Part shown: one piece after another, positions 10,517 to 20,702 of the stretch
Numbering within the stretch: position 1 is the first letter of the stretch
How the letters are laid out: each line of letters begins with the position of its first letter
Source of the DNA: Celoporthe dispersa
Taxonomy: Eukaryota; Ascomycota; Sordariomycetes; Diaporthales; Cryphonectriaceae
Assembly (NCBI GenBank): GCA_016584495.1
Contig: WAID01000007.1
Coordinates: forward strand, 3,892,001-3,956,000
Direction: 5' to 3'
Length of the DNA: 64,000 bases
The notes under the pieces: generated by a model
Told to the model about the DNA's origin: nothing
The model's input: only the letters and a program-made list of their open reading frames with translations
Database searches by the model: none
Program-made: the position numbers and the translations under genes

Positions 10517-11523
10517 CTAATCATCAAGCTTATACCCATCAGTCCCTTCATCTGACCTCTTGATAGCAAGAGAATCCAGAGCGACACCCTCCACAGACCT
10601 CACATTAAGTGGCTTCAGATTCAAATTCTTATGGTAGATGGCTAGGGCGGCCTGCTTCCGCTCAGCAGGGAGCTTGTCGAAGATGCTGATGGGTGGACCG
10701 TAAACATTCGAGAAAACCATGACTCCACAGGTCTTGCAGTGAGAAACACCGCTGTAGCCAGGGGGCTTCTTGTACTCAAAGGTGTCTTCTATGCCACTGA
10801 TCCTGACCTGATCTTTAGTAGGGTAAACTCCAATATATGCAGTCTGTCAAGCTTGAGTAAGTAGTCTAGACATAGCAATTGATCTCGCGGGACGGTCGGC
10901 TGTGAGCCTACCCTGACACAGGAGCTACAATTGTCCTCCTTGACCTCTTGCTCCTGTAGAGGAGTCAAGAGCTCTGCCTGTACAGCCCCACAGTGGCACG
11001 AGAACGTAATCAGAGCCGGAGGGTGGGACACGTTGAGATTTGGGATTTTCCTGTCACCTTCCTCTACATGGCTGATCGTCGACCTACGGACTAATTTCAG
11101 CACATGGAAATCATTTTCGGGCGGAAATGTTATCGTACTGTATTTGAAAAGGGTTCACCCCTTGGATTGACCGCACATTCACAGCAAGCTGGCCGCACAT
11201 TGGTCCAGCCAGATGCTCACCCACCACTCCTGTGCCGCAGTAGTTGCAAAACTGGTGTTATTGCCAGTCAATAAGAGATGAAAGAGGCCAGGATGCGGGT
11301 GGGTACACACCTGATCATGGAGAGATTCGGAAGAGTAGTCGCTCAAGCGCCCGTCATTTTTGATCACTTGGAAACTGTCCTTTGGAGGGACGAGCCAGAG
11401 ATATCCTTTCTTCTCGCAAAGACGACAGGTACAAGAAATTGCACTTTGGATCTCGGGGACTGTCAAAGTGAAGCGAAAGCGCCCGCAGTGGCAATTGCCA
11501 AGGTATGTCTTCACGTCTGCCAT
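10517..11523 (-). CDS. Tandem GFA-domain (CENP-V/Mss4-like) zinc-binding protein
   Basis: Four exons, 11523-11311, 11251-11139, 11071-10912 and 10843-10517, total 813 nt and give 270 residues. GFA domains are small beta-rich zinc-binding folds related to glutathione-dependent formaldehyde-activating enzyme; the function of fungal tandem versions is not established. Domain 1 begins with GNCHCGRFRF, then SCTCRLCEKKGYLWLVPP and FCNYCGTGV. Domain 2 begins with FSCHCGAVQ, then DNCSSCVR and SHCKTCGVMVF. The C-terminus ends KRSDEGTDGYKLDD, as I recall for this fungal family. The second intron (donor GTACGA at 11138, acceptor at 11072, 67 nt) has a weak donor but is needed to join the two domains in frame. 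Without it the gene would be split by a stop at 11111. It sits between UstYa copy 4 and the precursor, so it could be a tailoring or detoxifying member of the cluster, but this is only positional. Confidence 0.75.
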
Positions 11524-12463
11524 GGCAGCACTGGTACTAGTGATCTGCTTGGTGAAGACCGCATGTGATGCTCATGCGCTGCAGGTTGACAGGAACAACT
11601 CCTCATTTCTAGGTCAGCAAGCTTCAAAACAAGAACATCGTTATATCATGGAGGATGACTGGAAGTCTATTCTCACAATATTGCATATATTGTGCAGAGG
11701 ATTCTGGGGCTAAATCAAAAGTACAAGCGCACGCAGTTTCATGCCCAAAGTGTGCTCAGTAGTTCACAGGGGTAATAGATAGTCGCGAATCCTACAGCTG
11801 ACGGTCACAACTCTATGGGTGATAAGGTCTCCGTTCTAGATCCTACCGGGGCCGTTCTATCGGCATGTTTCCGTGCCTTGCGCTATTCTCCACAAAGACT
11901 GAAACGTCGGCCGTATTCCAGACCGTTCTTGCAAGCCTACTTGTGATCATATGACTGAGCCAGCGGGCCTTATTTTCGGCGGTGTCATGAGTGGCACTGC
12001 TATCCTGCTCCGGGGGCCATTTGAAATCCTAAGTACCTCTACAAGTCAAGGATCTCATCCGATGGTCTTGGATAGAAGTTGGCAGAAGGAATCGTTTAAG
12101 CTAACTATCCTGTCGGGGTCCACGTGACCCTTGTACAAGGGGCTGGTGATTGAGCTGAGGGCATTCCAACTACGCGACAGCAGGAATAGTCTCGGACGAA
12201 GCGGTCCTGGACGAGATGGGTGCGGAGGGAATTTGTGAAAGAATCACAAGGACGGGCAAAGATATGTTGACCCTTACTAAGTTCGTATGCCGGTCTTGAG
12301 AGCGTTCGTACCCTATAAAGAGATGGCAGCCCGAGAAAGGAAATGTGACTCGGGCGTTTGATACAAGCTTCGCTGCTCCTCTAGCTAAGCACAGCCCCTT
12401 CTTTCTTGTTTTCCATACTTCTCACATCAGTTCCCTCGTTGGCGACTTGAGTCTACAATCGCA
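11524..12463. other. Upstream region of the precursor gene
   Basis: No coding sequence recognised. It lies between the divergent GFA gene and the precursor and presumably carries both promoters. Confidence 0.5.
12314..12319 (+). promoter_or_regulatory. Possible TATA box of the precursor gene
   Basis: TATAAA lies 145 nt before the precursor ATG, in a sensible position if the 5' leader is about 110-120 nt. No transcript evidence is available here. Confidence 0.4.
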
Positions 12464-12880
12464 ATGAAGCTCTCCATCGTCCTTTTCGTCGCCACCGCTC
12501 TCGGTGCGCCTGTCGTCACACAGCGCGATACTGACACCACTGAGGGCGTCGTCACTTGGGCCGACGTCGCCAAGCGCGATACCGACACCACCGAGGGTGT
12601 CGTTACCTGGGCTGATGTGGCCAGGCGTGACACCGACACCACCGAGGGCGTCGTCACCTGGGCTGATGTTGCCAAGCGTGATACTGACACCACGGAGGGC
12701 GTTGTGACATGGGCCGACGTCGCTAAGCGCGACACGGATACCACCGAAGGTGTCGTGACTTGGGCTGATGTCGCTAAGCGTGACACCGACACCACTGAGG
12801 GTGTCGTCACCTGGGCTGATGTTGCCAAGCGGGATACCGACACCACTGAGGGTGTTGTTACTTGGGCCGACGTCGCGTAA
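12464..12880 (+). CDS. Secreted seven-repeat RiPP precursor with Kex2 sites (dikaritin-like)
   Basis: Intronless coding region of 138 residues. Residues 1 to about 15 form a signal peptide (MKLSIVLFVATALGA), followed by a short PVVTQR pro-segment. The rest is seven copies of DTDTTEGVVTWADVA. Six of these are followed by a dibasic site (KR five times, RR once) and the last by the stop. This is the layout of Kex2-processed fungal precursors such as UstA and PhomA: secretion, cleavage at each dibasic site, then oxidation of the released peptide. The unit contains no Tyr, Phe, Cys, Met or His; Trp is the only aromatic residue. In known families the core is at the end of the unit, after an acidic spacer, so the modified core here is plausibly within VVTWADVA (inference). 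The four UstYa genes at 3.9-10.2 kb are the obvious modifying enzymes. The repeat does not match known dikaritin cores that I can recall. Confidence 0.92.
   Translation: MKLSIVLFVATALGAPVVTQRDTDTTEGVVTWADVAKRDTDTTEGVVTWADVARRDTDTTEGVVTWADVAKRDTDTTEGVVTWADVAKRDTDTTEGVVTWADVAKRDTDTTEGVVTWADVAKRDTDTTEGVVTWADVA
12527..12877 (+). repeat. Seven in-frame 51-nt tandem repeats encoding the peptide units
   Basis: Six full 51-nt units and one of 45 nt. Every unit has a different DNA sequence, yet all differences are synonymous except one AAG to AGG change (Lys to Arg) in the dibasic site of unit 2. This pattern means the copies are not recent and the peptide sequence is constrained. Confidence 0.95.
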
Positions 12881-15800
12881 TAGGCTGCCATAGCCAGAGA
12901 TATGTAAGCTCAAGTGACTAACAAAGATTACCTGGATTTGACTGCTGAATATCTCTTTCTTTTCCACCAGGCAAATGTCACACAAGCACGACTTCACAAT
13001 GTTGACCAGGACTGCCTGATTGATGATGAGATGAGAGTTAGCGAAACAAGAAACAAAAGAGGCTGTCGTGTGTGTTGGGGAGGGGAGTCAGTCGTACTGA
13101 GGATGCTGCCCTCGAGGGCTCTGCGTGTGTCGTACCTGGTGGAGTGCTCATAGCTACAATCTTTTGGAGTATCTAGGCGGCAGCGTCCTCATATGTCCGC
13201 CGAAATATGAATAGCATACAGTTTCTTAGCGCGTAATAATTATTACGGAAGTGGTATGCGTCGGGTATTGTAATTGCCAGCACCTCATATATGTTCGAAT
13301 CGTTGTGTAGGGACGGCAGTTAATTGGAATAGTTTTGACATTCTCGACGGCCGGTTATACCGTGAAAGCTAGAGAGTCTTAAAGGAGAAGCACTCTACCC
13401 AGGTGTCCCTCCTCCCAACTTATATTTGGTTCAAAATCCCCAGTCACCTTAATCAAGTGCTTATGGAAGGTTAACAAAAGTAGGCACGGCGTCTCACACA
13501 AAGCCCATTCAAAATAAAAGGGAAAAGAAAAAGACATGTCCTGAGAGCAAATTTGCATTCAAGCGTCAAGCACAATCCGCAAGAAACCCGTCAAAAAGTG
13601 CGCGCACATTTGTCTCACATTTGCAACCTATAGCCTGTTGTATTACTTGGTCAGTACCTGAATTGGCCGGAGTCCATAGTGCTGGATATACCTTCACGAG
13701 TTTGTTGCACTAGGGCCAGGGTGCGGTAGCCCTCAGACGGACACTGCTGCGAAAGGTTTGCATATTGATACACATTTTCTGGAGATCAGACATATTTGTA
13801 CATATCACAATAAGTATTTCTTCGTAATTTCTTTTATTTCACAGTTTGTGATCCGGTGTTAACAAGGGCCTCGATGTATCTGGTGTCTACTTAAGTAAGT
13901 ACTTAAGTACTTAGGTATAAGACTATCCAATGAGGCGAAAAGAGTACAACACATCATGAGGTAGTAGCAAGCTGGCTGGTGCTGTCACAAACTCACTCCC
14001 TCTCCATATACCGAGATACATAGCGTAGAATCTCCTCTGACAGTGTGACCAGGATTCGGAGCACCATTCTGTTGTGGAGACTTATCTCGCTTGAAGTATT
14101 CAGGACTGAAATGGAGGGTTAATGCAACTGCTCTGTAGTAGCTAGCCAGGAGCAGATCCGGTCTTCTTTTTCTTCTCCTTTCTCTTTCTTTCGCCCTTGT
14201 TTGTTTGCTCTCTCTTTTCTTCAAGTGAGACTTGGCTTCTGCTCCGAGATCTTTAACGACGAAGTTATCTGGATGCGTGGCAGAGTGCGTCCTGCAAGGC
14301 CAAGCGTGGATCGCTCGTAATCCCTGACGCTTTGATGGAGATGATTGGGTACCGCACATTTGTACATGCACATGTCTTCAGCCTCGCGAGTCTGTGTCTC
14401 AGAAGTGTTCCACCCGGTAGATTGCTCTCTGTATTGGCCTTCACTGCCGGTCCTATACTTTCACAAGCTTCTGCCGGTGGGATACGTCGTGAATCTGAAA
14501 ATCTGAATTGAAGCGGTGTTTATATATCACTCGGGAGAGTCTTACGCCGAGACCGTAGGCATCAAGCTCTCGCTTCAGACTTTCTGCTTGGCTACAGTGC
14601 CTTTCAGATGCTGACAGTGTATTGATGTTCGAGTTTACAGTGGCACAGAGATGTGCTCAAAAAGAAAAGTATCAAGACTTGCTGAGCCACATGACTACTC
14701 GTGCCACCTAAATAGCATTCAATTGCAGACCTGTACCCTTCCAATGGTAGGTTCAAATTGTCAATATCGATTCCCGTCACCTTCTGGTCTGCGACTTGCC
14801 ACCGACGAAGCCGACCTCTGCCGGTCCTGCTCAGGCGGCCCTAGTTGTGCGCCTGTGGGAATGTGACTGGTGCACAGTCTGTCTTGTCTGACCTATAAAG
14901 GTAAACATGTTCCAAGGGAGGGGCCAGGCGCTTTACGCAAGATGCCCAGTGAGTGGCGTCACGATGTCGACTCTCTTTCATAGCAATGGAGTGAGATTTC
15001 CACCCTCGCTGAAGTCTAGAATCAAATAGTATCGCTCGTAACTAATCACGAATACTTTCGTCTCAACACGTCGACCTCAAGCTGTAGGTGATACAGAGAG
15101 GTAGAGATGCTCAAGTGGGCGATCACTGTGGCAGCTTGACCGGAAGAGTGCAAGCGGTGATATTCTGCTATATTGATTCTAGCAGTTTTAACCATGCGGG
15201 TCTTGGATGGTGATGACGAAACTGATTCAACTCTTCAAAGATGCTGGCTGTTTTATGCTAGAGAACGCCCGGCTGAAGTCTCAATACACAGATGAATAGC
15301 CAAATATCATGAAATGGGGGATGATATAGCTTAGAGGGTGACAAAGATTGGAGGCTATTCTCTCTTTTTAGGTAGAATAGCAAGTCGAGCAGAGGGCCAT
15401 ACCTCCAGGAGAATGGAAAGCGGGGAGCGTCTGAGGTGATCCAAGTAGTGCCTATAGGTCTTTCAATTTTCCTTATTGATGAAATGCAATCTGGCACAAC
15501 AGTTTGAGCTAGACGTCACACCATGGGAGAGAACACACTGACTGGTCTTGGGAGACCATATTGTACGTAATAAGTGTAGCGTAGTATTATGGCCTCCGCA
15601 AAAGCATACCAAGGAACCGGCATATAAGCCGGCGTGATAATGTCTTGGGTCCACTTTTACCTACTCTCTCGTCATGTGAAAGTACGTCGGCATATGAGCT
15701 CTCTATTTTGGGCAGATCATTTTCCGCTGCTGCTCGGTGAACAACACGCTGGCTCGTGGCGAGAAAGTGCTCTACTATGGCCAGTGACTCCATAGCCTGG

Positions 15801-17696
15801 CATGCATAATTACAGTATAATTATGTCTAAATGAAATCTAATGACAGCCATGTTTCACATACAAATGATCGCCCCCTAAAAATCGTGCAAGCCTCTCGTT
15901 CCTCATCCCGGTAGCACGACGGCCAGAGTGGGCTACGTAGACATGAAGAACACACTCGGTATTGTAGCTGATTTCTCTGAATTACACACGCTCACTCACT
16001 GATTGCCGGAAATGAGCAGTCCTATTCGATAGATAAGGCTGCCGGATGGACCTAGCAGGAAAAGACTTAGCGTGAAGCTATCGAGCCGTCCAGGTCCAGC
16101 CCCAACGTCTATCCATGCCAGACGTGCCGCTTCCAAGGCGGGCGGGCTGCTATCAAACTCTCATTTCCTCCTGCCATGCCGCCCATTCTGAGGGAAATCT
16201 CAAGCTTTGAAGCCTCCACGCCCCGGATGAGTCAAGCTGAAGCCTCATCACATCACGGGCGGTCGGACTCGTGAGCCCCCCTCCCTCATCTGATTGTGAT
16301 TGAAAGAGCACTTGGACCATCATCCTCGTCTCGATTCTTCTGCAGCCGATTCTCCTGCCGCCGAACAAACAAATCCCTCAGCCCAAGATGGAAACATGTC
16401 GTCACGTCAGCCGTGGGTGGTGTTTACATTGTAGACCCTGGCTGGACCTTGTTCAATGTTGACTCCATAGCAATTGCAACCTAGAAAAGGCTTAGGACCA
16501 CCCCGACCCTGCAAAACCTGGGGTATGAGCACCACCCATCTCCAGCCCCCACCTCGACTGACGCTCAGCTGTATGGCCCAACGTGTTTGCCTCCAGCCTG
16601 CCACCCACTGTAGCTGACATCTGTCTCCGGCAGTCTGCCCTACCTGGTGAACAGATGAGACCCCCGGAGACGCATCACTGATCTGACTCGGTCCTGGCTT
16701 GACCACTTGCCAGAGTATCTACATGGGGATGGGGAGATCAAGTAATGATCCAGGCAGTTCAGAGAAGGGAGCAAGAGTTGCTTGTTCGGTTCGGTCTCGG
16801 TCCTCGATTGCACCGTCGCAGCACTACTCCGGCCTGGAAGGTCCAGCCGATGTGGTCCCTGGCTAGAAGGCCCCTTGCTATCTTCCTCCCATGTTCTAGT
16901 CGATCAGTCTGTCAGTATACCTTGTGACTGCTGCTTATAGTTTTTGTTTTGCCTGGCCACGTGCTGGTAGTGTTTAGTACTAGTCCGTCGGCGCGGATAC
17001 CGATATCAAGAGTGTCCAGCGAGGCCAACCTTATCTATTCGGGTCCACCTAATACTTACAAGCCACACAGCCCGTCCTATCTTTCTTCCCGTCTGCCAAC
17101 CTGACTACTCCGCCCTCGGCCGATATCACCGGCAGTTCCGTACCAAGATGACGGACCTTCTGTCGCATTACAGCTACTACATGGTGTATACCACCCCAGC
17201 CCGTCGATAGCCTCGCGGCCCTAATCACCGAGCTTAGCGCAGACTCTATACCTGCATAGGGAGTACCAGCCGGAGGACCCCGCTGGAGAGCTCACTGGAC
17301 CGCTGCCATGATAAGATTCAGAAAGCTCTCATCATGCTGTCGATCTTCAAGGTAATGAGAACATCCAGGTGTGGGGTTTTCTTGAGTCTGCTGCTGTGGC
17401 CATTTGCCTGTCTGGGAGGGGGGAAAGAGGACAACCTCGGCCAGGTGGGCTCTTCCATGGTGCCGATAGGAGAAGGAACTGTCCTACCAGAGGATGGGGG
17501 CCCTGGCTCTAAACTTTGATGTCGTGTAGAGTACAACTTTGATAAATAGCCACTGGCGCTTCCCATGATGGGCATCCCTCGTGGTTCCCCTGTTGGCTCT
17601 TCACCTCTCTCGACAACCTCCTACCAGGCAAAGTGGTCTTCTCCCGCTCTGCTTGGCAACGAGAAGTGATCGCAACAGAAAAAAAGAAGGCCAATC
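12881..17696. other. 4.8-kb gene-poor stretch downstream of the precursor
   Basis: I found no recognisable gene in any frame. Short open frames occur (for example a Lys/Arg-rich one near 14.0-14.4 kb) but lack family features and credible splice joins. A palindromic stretch rich in AAGTACTT lies at about 13888-13918. It forms the right border of the RiPP-like cluster. Confidence 0.5.
12904..12970 (+). other. Possible 67-nt intron in the precursor 3' UTR
   Basis: It starts GTAAGC and ends CCACCAG after a pyrimidine-rich tract, with branch-like GACTAAC and GCTGAAT motifs inside. It lies after the stop codon at 12878-12880, so it would be an untranslated-region intron. Sequence-only prediction. 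Confidence 0.45.
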
Positions 17697-20352
17697 ATGA
17701 GGCTCTCGGGTTCTGTCTCGGCCGGCTCGGCCGTCACGCTCTCTCTGGCCACCCTCGGGCTGCTGGCAGAGAATGTGCTCGCCCGTCCGTCTCCTGAGCC
17801 CAAGGCATCCTGGGTCCGCAAGGGCCACGGGCGCAAGGCCATGTCTAACGTCCTGAAGGGCAAGCGGGATGGCAGCCTGAACAGGCTGACTGCCCGCAAC
17901 GAGACTGCTTCCTGTTCTGGCGCGGGTGCTGTGGAGATCACGGCGCCCAAGCAGAACGTGTGGGATCAGCTGGACGACTCTGATGCTGCCAGCGTCGTTG
18001 CTTGGCTGTTCGCGCAGGAGCAGTTCAACCTGACGGTTTCTGAAGATGCCGGCGCGTGGGATAACACAATGTGAGTTTTTTTATTTATTTATGATATATA
18101 TAGAAACATATTCATATACTCTTAAAAATATATATCCAGGACTCTAGCTGACAATATTTTCTATAGCATCCTCGTGGAGGCCATTCAGCCTAACAAGACT
18201 GATGCCCTGGCATATATCGACAGCGAGTGCAAGGCGGCACCAACCAAGTGGGCCAAGGTCGTGCTCGACATGAGGGCCACCGATGAGCCTTACTATCAGG
18301 ACCTGATGGTCGGCCCAGTTCCCATTAACAACGCCACCGTCACCTGGCAGCCTCTCACCTACCCCCCTGACCAAGAAGACGGATGGCAAGGTGCGCAACC
18401 TCGGTGCGGACGACGACGACGCTCTGTATACGGACTGGCTGTACCCCATCAGTGCTTCCATCGCCGACATCACCCTGGACCTGTGGAACGGCACTGCTCT
18501 GGGCCTGGACAACGACACCCTGGATATTTGGGGCATTGATCCCCTGTGGCAAGACGATGGGCGGATCGTCCGCTGGGACACCTTCTGGAACTATCCCACC
18601 GACCAGTTCGACGCCGAGACGCTCCTCCCGCTCGGGCTCTTCTTCAAATCCGATGTGACCGGTCGTGACCCCAGCCAGTGGAAGCTCGAGGGCTGGCTGT
18701 ACAACGATATCTTCTACGAGACCACCGAGGACTTCCGTGCCGCATACTGGAGCGAGGGCTTCGTCAAGAACGGCGCCAACGTCGAGGGTTCCTGGGCCGG
18801 AACGGACCAGCAGGGCGCCATCATGCCCATGGACGTCCTCTACCCGCCCGTCTCTGTGGCTCCCGCCGGAAAACCGCTTCTCGGTCGACTCTGAGCAAAA
18901 GTACGTCGAGTGGATGGACTTCAGCTTCTACATCGGCTTCTCCCGCGACTCCGGCATCTCCCTGCACGACATCCGGTACAGGGGCGAGCGTCTCATCTAC
19001 GAGCTCGCCCTGAACGAGGCGCTGGCACACTACGCCGGCAACGACCCAGTCCAGTCCGGCACCTCGTACCTGGACAGCTACTACGGCTTCGGGCCCTACG
19101 CCTTCGAGCTGGTGTCGGGCTACGACTGCCCGAGCTACAGCACCTACCTCAACTCGACCTTCTACGTGTCCGAGACGGTGCACACGCACATCAACAGCAT
19201 CTGCCTGTTCGAGTACGACGCCGACTACCCGATCCAGCGCCACTCCAACAGCGAGTACGTCGCCGTGACCAAGAACACGTACTTCTCCGTCCGCTCCGTG
19301 TCGACGGTCGGTAACTACGACTACATGTTTACCTACACCTTCTTCCTGGACGGCTCTATCGCGGTCGAGGTGCGCGCCTCGGGCTACATCCAGTCGGCCT
19401 ACTTCGCCGCGAACCAGGACTACGGCTACCAGATCCACGACTTCCTGTCCGGCTCCATGCACGACCACGTGCTCAACTTCAAGGCCGACTTTGACATCCT
19501 CGGCACCGCCAACTCGGTCCAGCTCATGACCAACACGCCCGTGACCACCACCTACCCCTGGTCCGGCAACAAGACCCGCAACACCATGAAGCTGACGCGC
19601 AAGTTCATCGAGAGCGAGGACGAGGCCCGCCTGAACTGGGACACCAACGCCCTGACCCAGGTCCTGGTCGTAAACCAGGACGAGAAGAACGACTACGGCG
19701 AGATGCGCGGCTATCGCGTGCTCCCCCTACACGGGTACCGCCCACCTGACGGTGCAGAACAGCAGCAACCTGGCCAACGCGGCGCGCTGGGCCGAGTATG
19801 ATGTCCAGTTTACCCGCCAGAAGGACACCGAGCCCAAGTCGGCCCACGCCTACAACAGCCAGGATGTCCACGACCCGCCTGTGAATTTTGCCGAGTTCTT
19901 TGATGGTGAGAGCCTGGAGCAGGAGGACCTGGTTGTCTGGTTCAACCTGGGCATGCACCACGGTAAGTCTCAAGATGTCCTTCTTGGAAAAGAAAACGAG
20001 AGAGAAGAGAGAAGAAAAACAAGACTGACTTTTCCATCATTACTAAGTCCCCCACACCGGTGATCTGCCCAACACCGTCTTCACCACCGCCCACTCTGGT
20101 GTCCAGTTCATGCCCAGCAACTACTTCAACCTGGACAGGTCTCGCAATACCGTCAACATGGTCAAGATCGAGTACTCCAACGGCACCACCACCTCCGTCA
20201 ACACGTTCGGGCAGAAGGAGACCTCGGGCACCTGTGAGCTCGACTACTCGGCGCAGGAGGCAGATTTCTGGGACTACACGGGCGACGTTGTCGTGCGCAA
20301 GTTTCCTTATGATCCTAATGACTGGTACTATGAGACGGACTCGATTGTGTAA
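17697..20352 (+). CDS. Secreted copper amine oxidase, with three single-base frame breaks
   Basis: Three exons: 17697-18070, 18167-19962 and 20048-20352. Copper amine oxidases deaminate primary amines to aldehydes with H2O2 release, using copper and a topaquinone made from a Tyr. A signal peptide (MRLSGSVSAGSAVTLSLATLGLLAENVLA) points to secretion. The catalytic Asp region is YLDSYYGFGPYAFE. The topaquinone motif is GNYDYMFTYTF, with the first Tyr of NYDY expected to be modified. Copper-ligand His residues occur in SMHDHVLNFKAD and in the C-terminal PNTVFTTAHSGVQFMPSNY region. The frame breaks at a run of six C (18362-18367), four A (18870-18873) and five C (19723-19727). Dropping one base at each makes the coding length 2472 nt, exactly 824 codons, in a single continuous family match. 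Probably assembly errors rather than a pseudogene. Confidence 0.87.
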
Positions 20353-20702
20353 GAGGGGGGCCAGGGACTTTGTCTGTTCTTGTATGCCAAAAAAAAAAAA
20401 GAAAAAGATGCGCGTGTCCTATTGCCACGAGCTAGAGATGTATTACATGATATAGCTAAAAAATTTTAATCATTGCCACACAGTTTTATGACGCTGGACC
20501 GTGAATCGCTCCATGGCCCCAACAGGGACTCTCTTCTATCCCTCCTACCTCTTATTATTTACGATATAGCCTCTAGAGGGAAGGCAAGGTATGCACAGAC
20601 GATTTTTGATTTTGTTTTCTTTCAAGGGTCATTGTCTGCTTCATTTTTTCTCTCTTCTATCTCTCTCGTTGATCTCTGTGCCTGCCTGCCTACCTTGATG
20701 AT
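20353..20702. other. Convergent intergenic gap
   Basis: Lies between the 3' ends of the amine oxidase and the MFS transporter. Contains an A-rich run at about 20389-20405; otherwise nothing seen. Confidence 0.5.

Noticed and set aside
10517..11523. Two separate GFA genes or a pseudogene
   Set aside because: A 67-nt intron joins the two domains exactly in frame with a total of 813 nt, and tandem GFA proteins of this length are a known fungal arrangement.
5588..11920. Shared TCGGCC motif in the UstYa and precursor upstream regions as a Zn2Cys6 site
   Set aside because: The 6-base string is expected many times by chance in a window of this size and base composition; three occurrences mean nothing without a longer shared pattern.
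12527..12877. CRISPR-like or satellite array of 51-bp units
   Set aside because: The repeats are in frame, encode an identical peptide with synonymous variation, and have no spacers; it is a coding repeat in a eukaryote.
12464..12880. Alpha-type mating pheromone precursor
   Set aside because: The layout (signal peptide plus Kex2-separated repeats) fits, but the unit lacks the conserved Trp/Cys-Gly-Gln pattern of ascomycete alpha-pheromones and lacks the X-Ala dipeptide spacers trimmed after Kex2. The four UstYa genes nearby favour a RiPP.
12422..12997. Antisense open frames over the precursor repeats
   Set aside because: They exist only because the 51-bp unit is a multiple of three and lacks stops in those frames; no signal peptide or family match on that strand.
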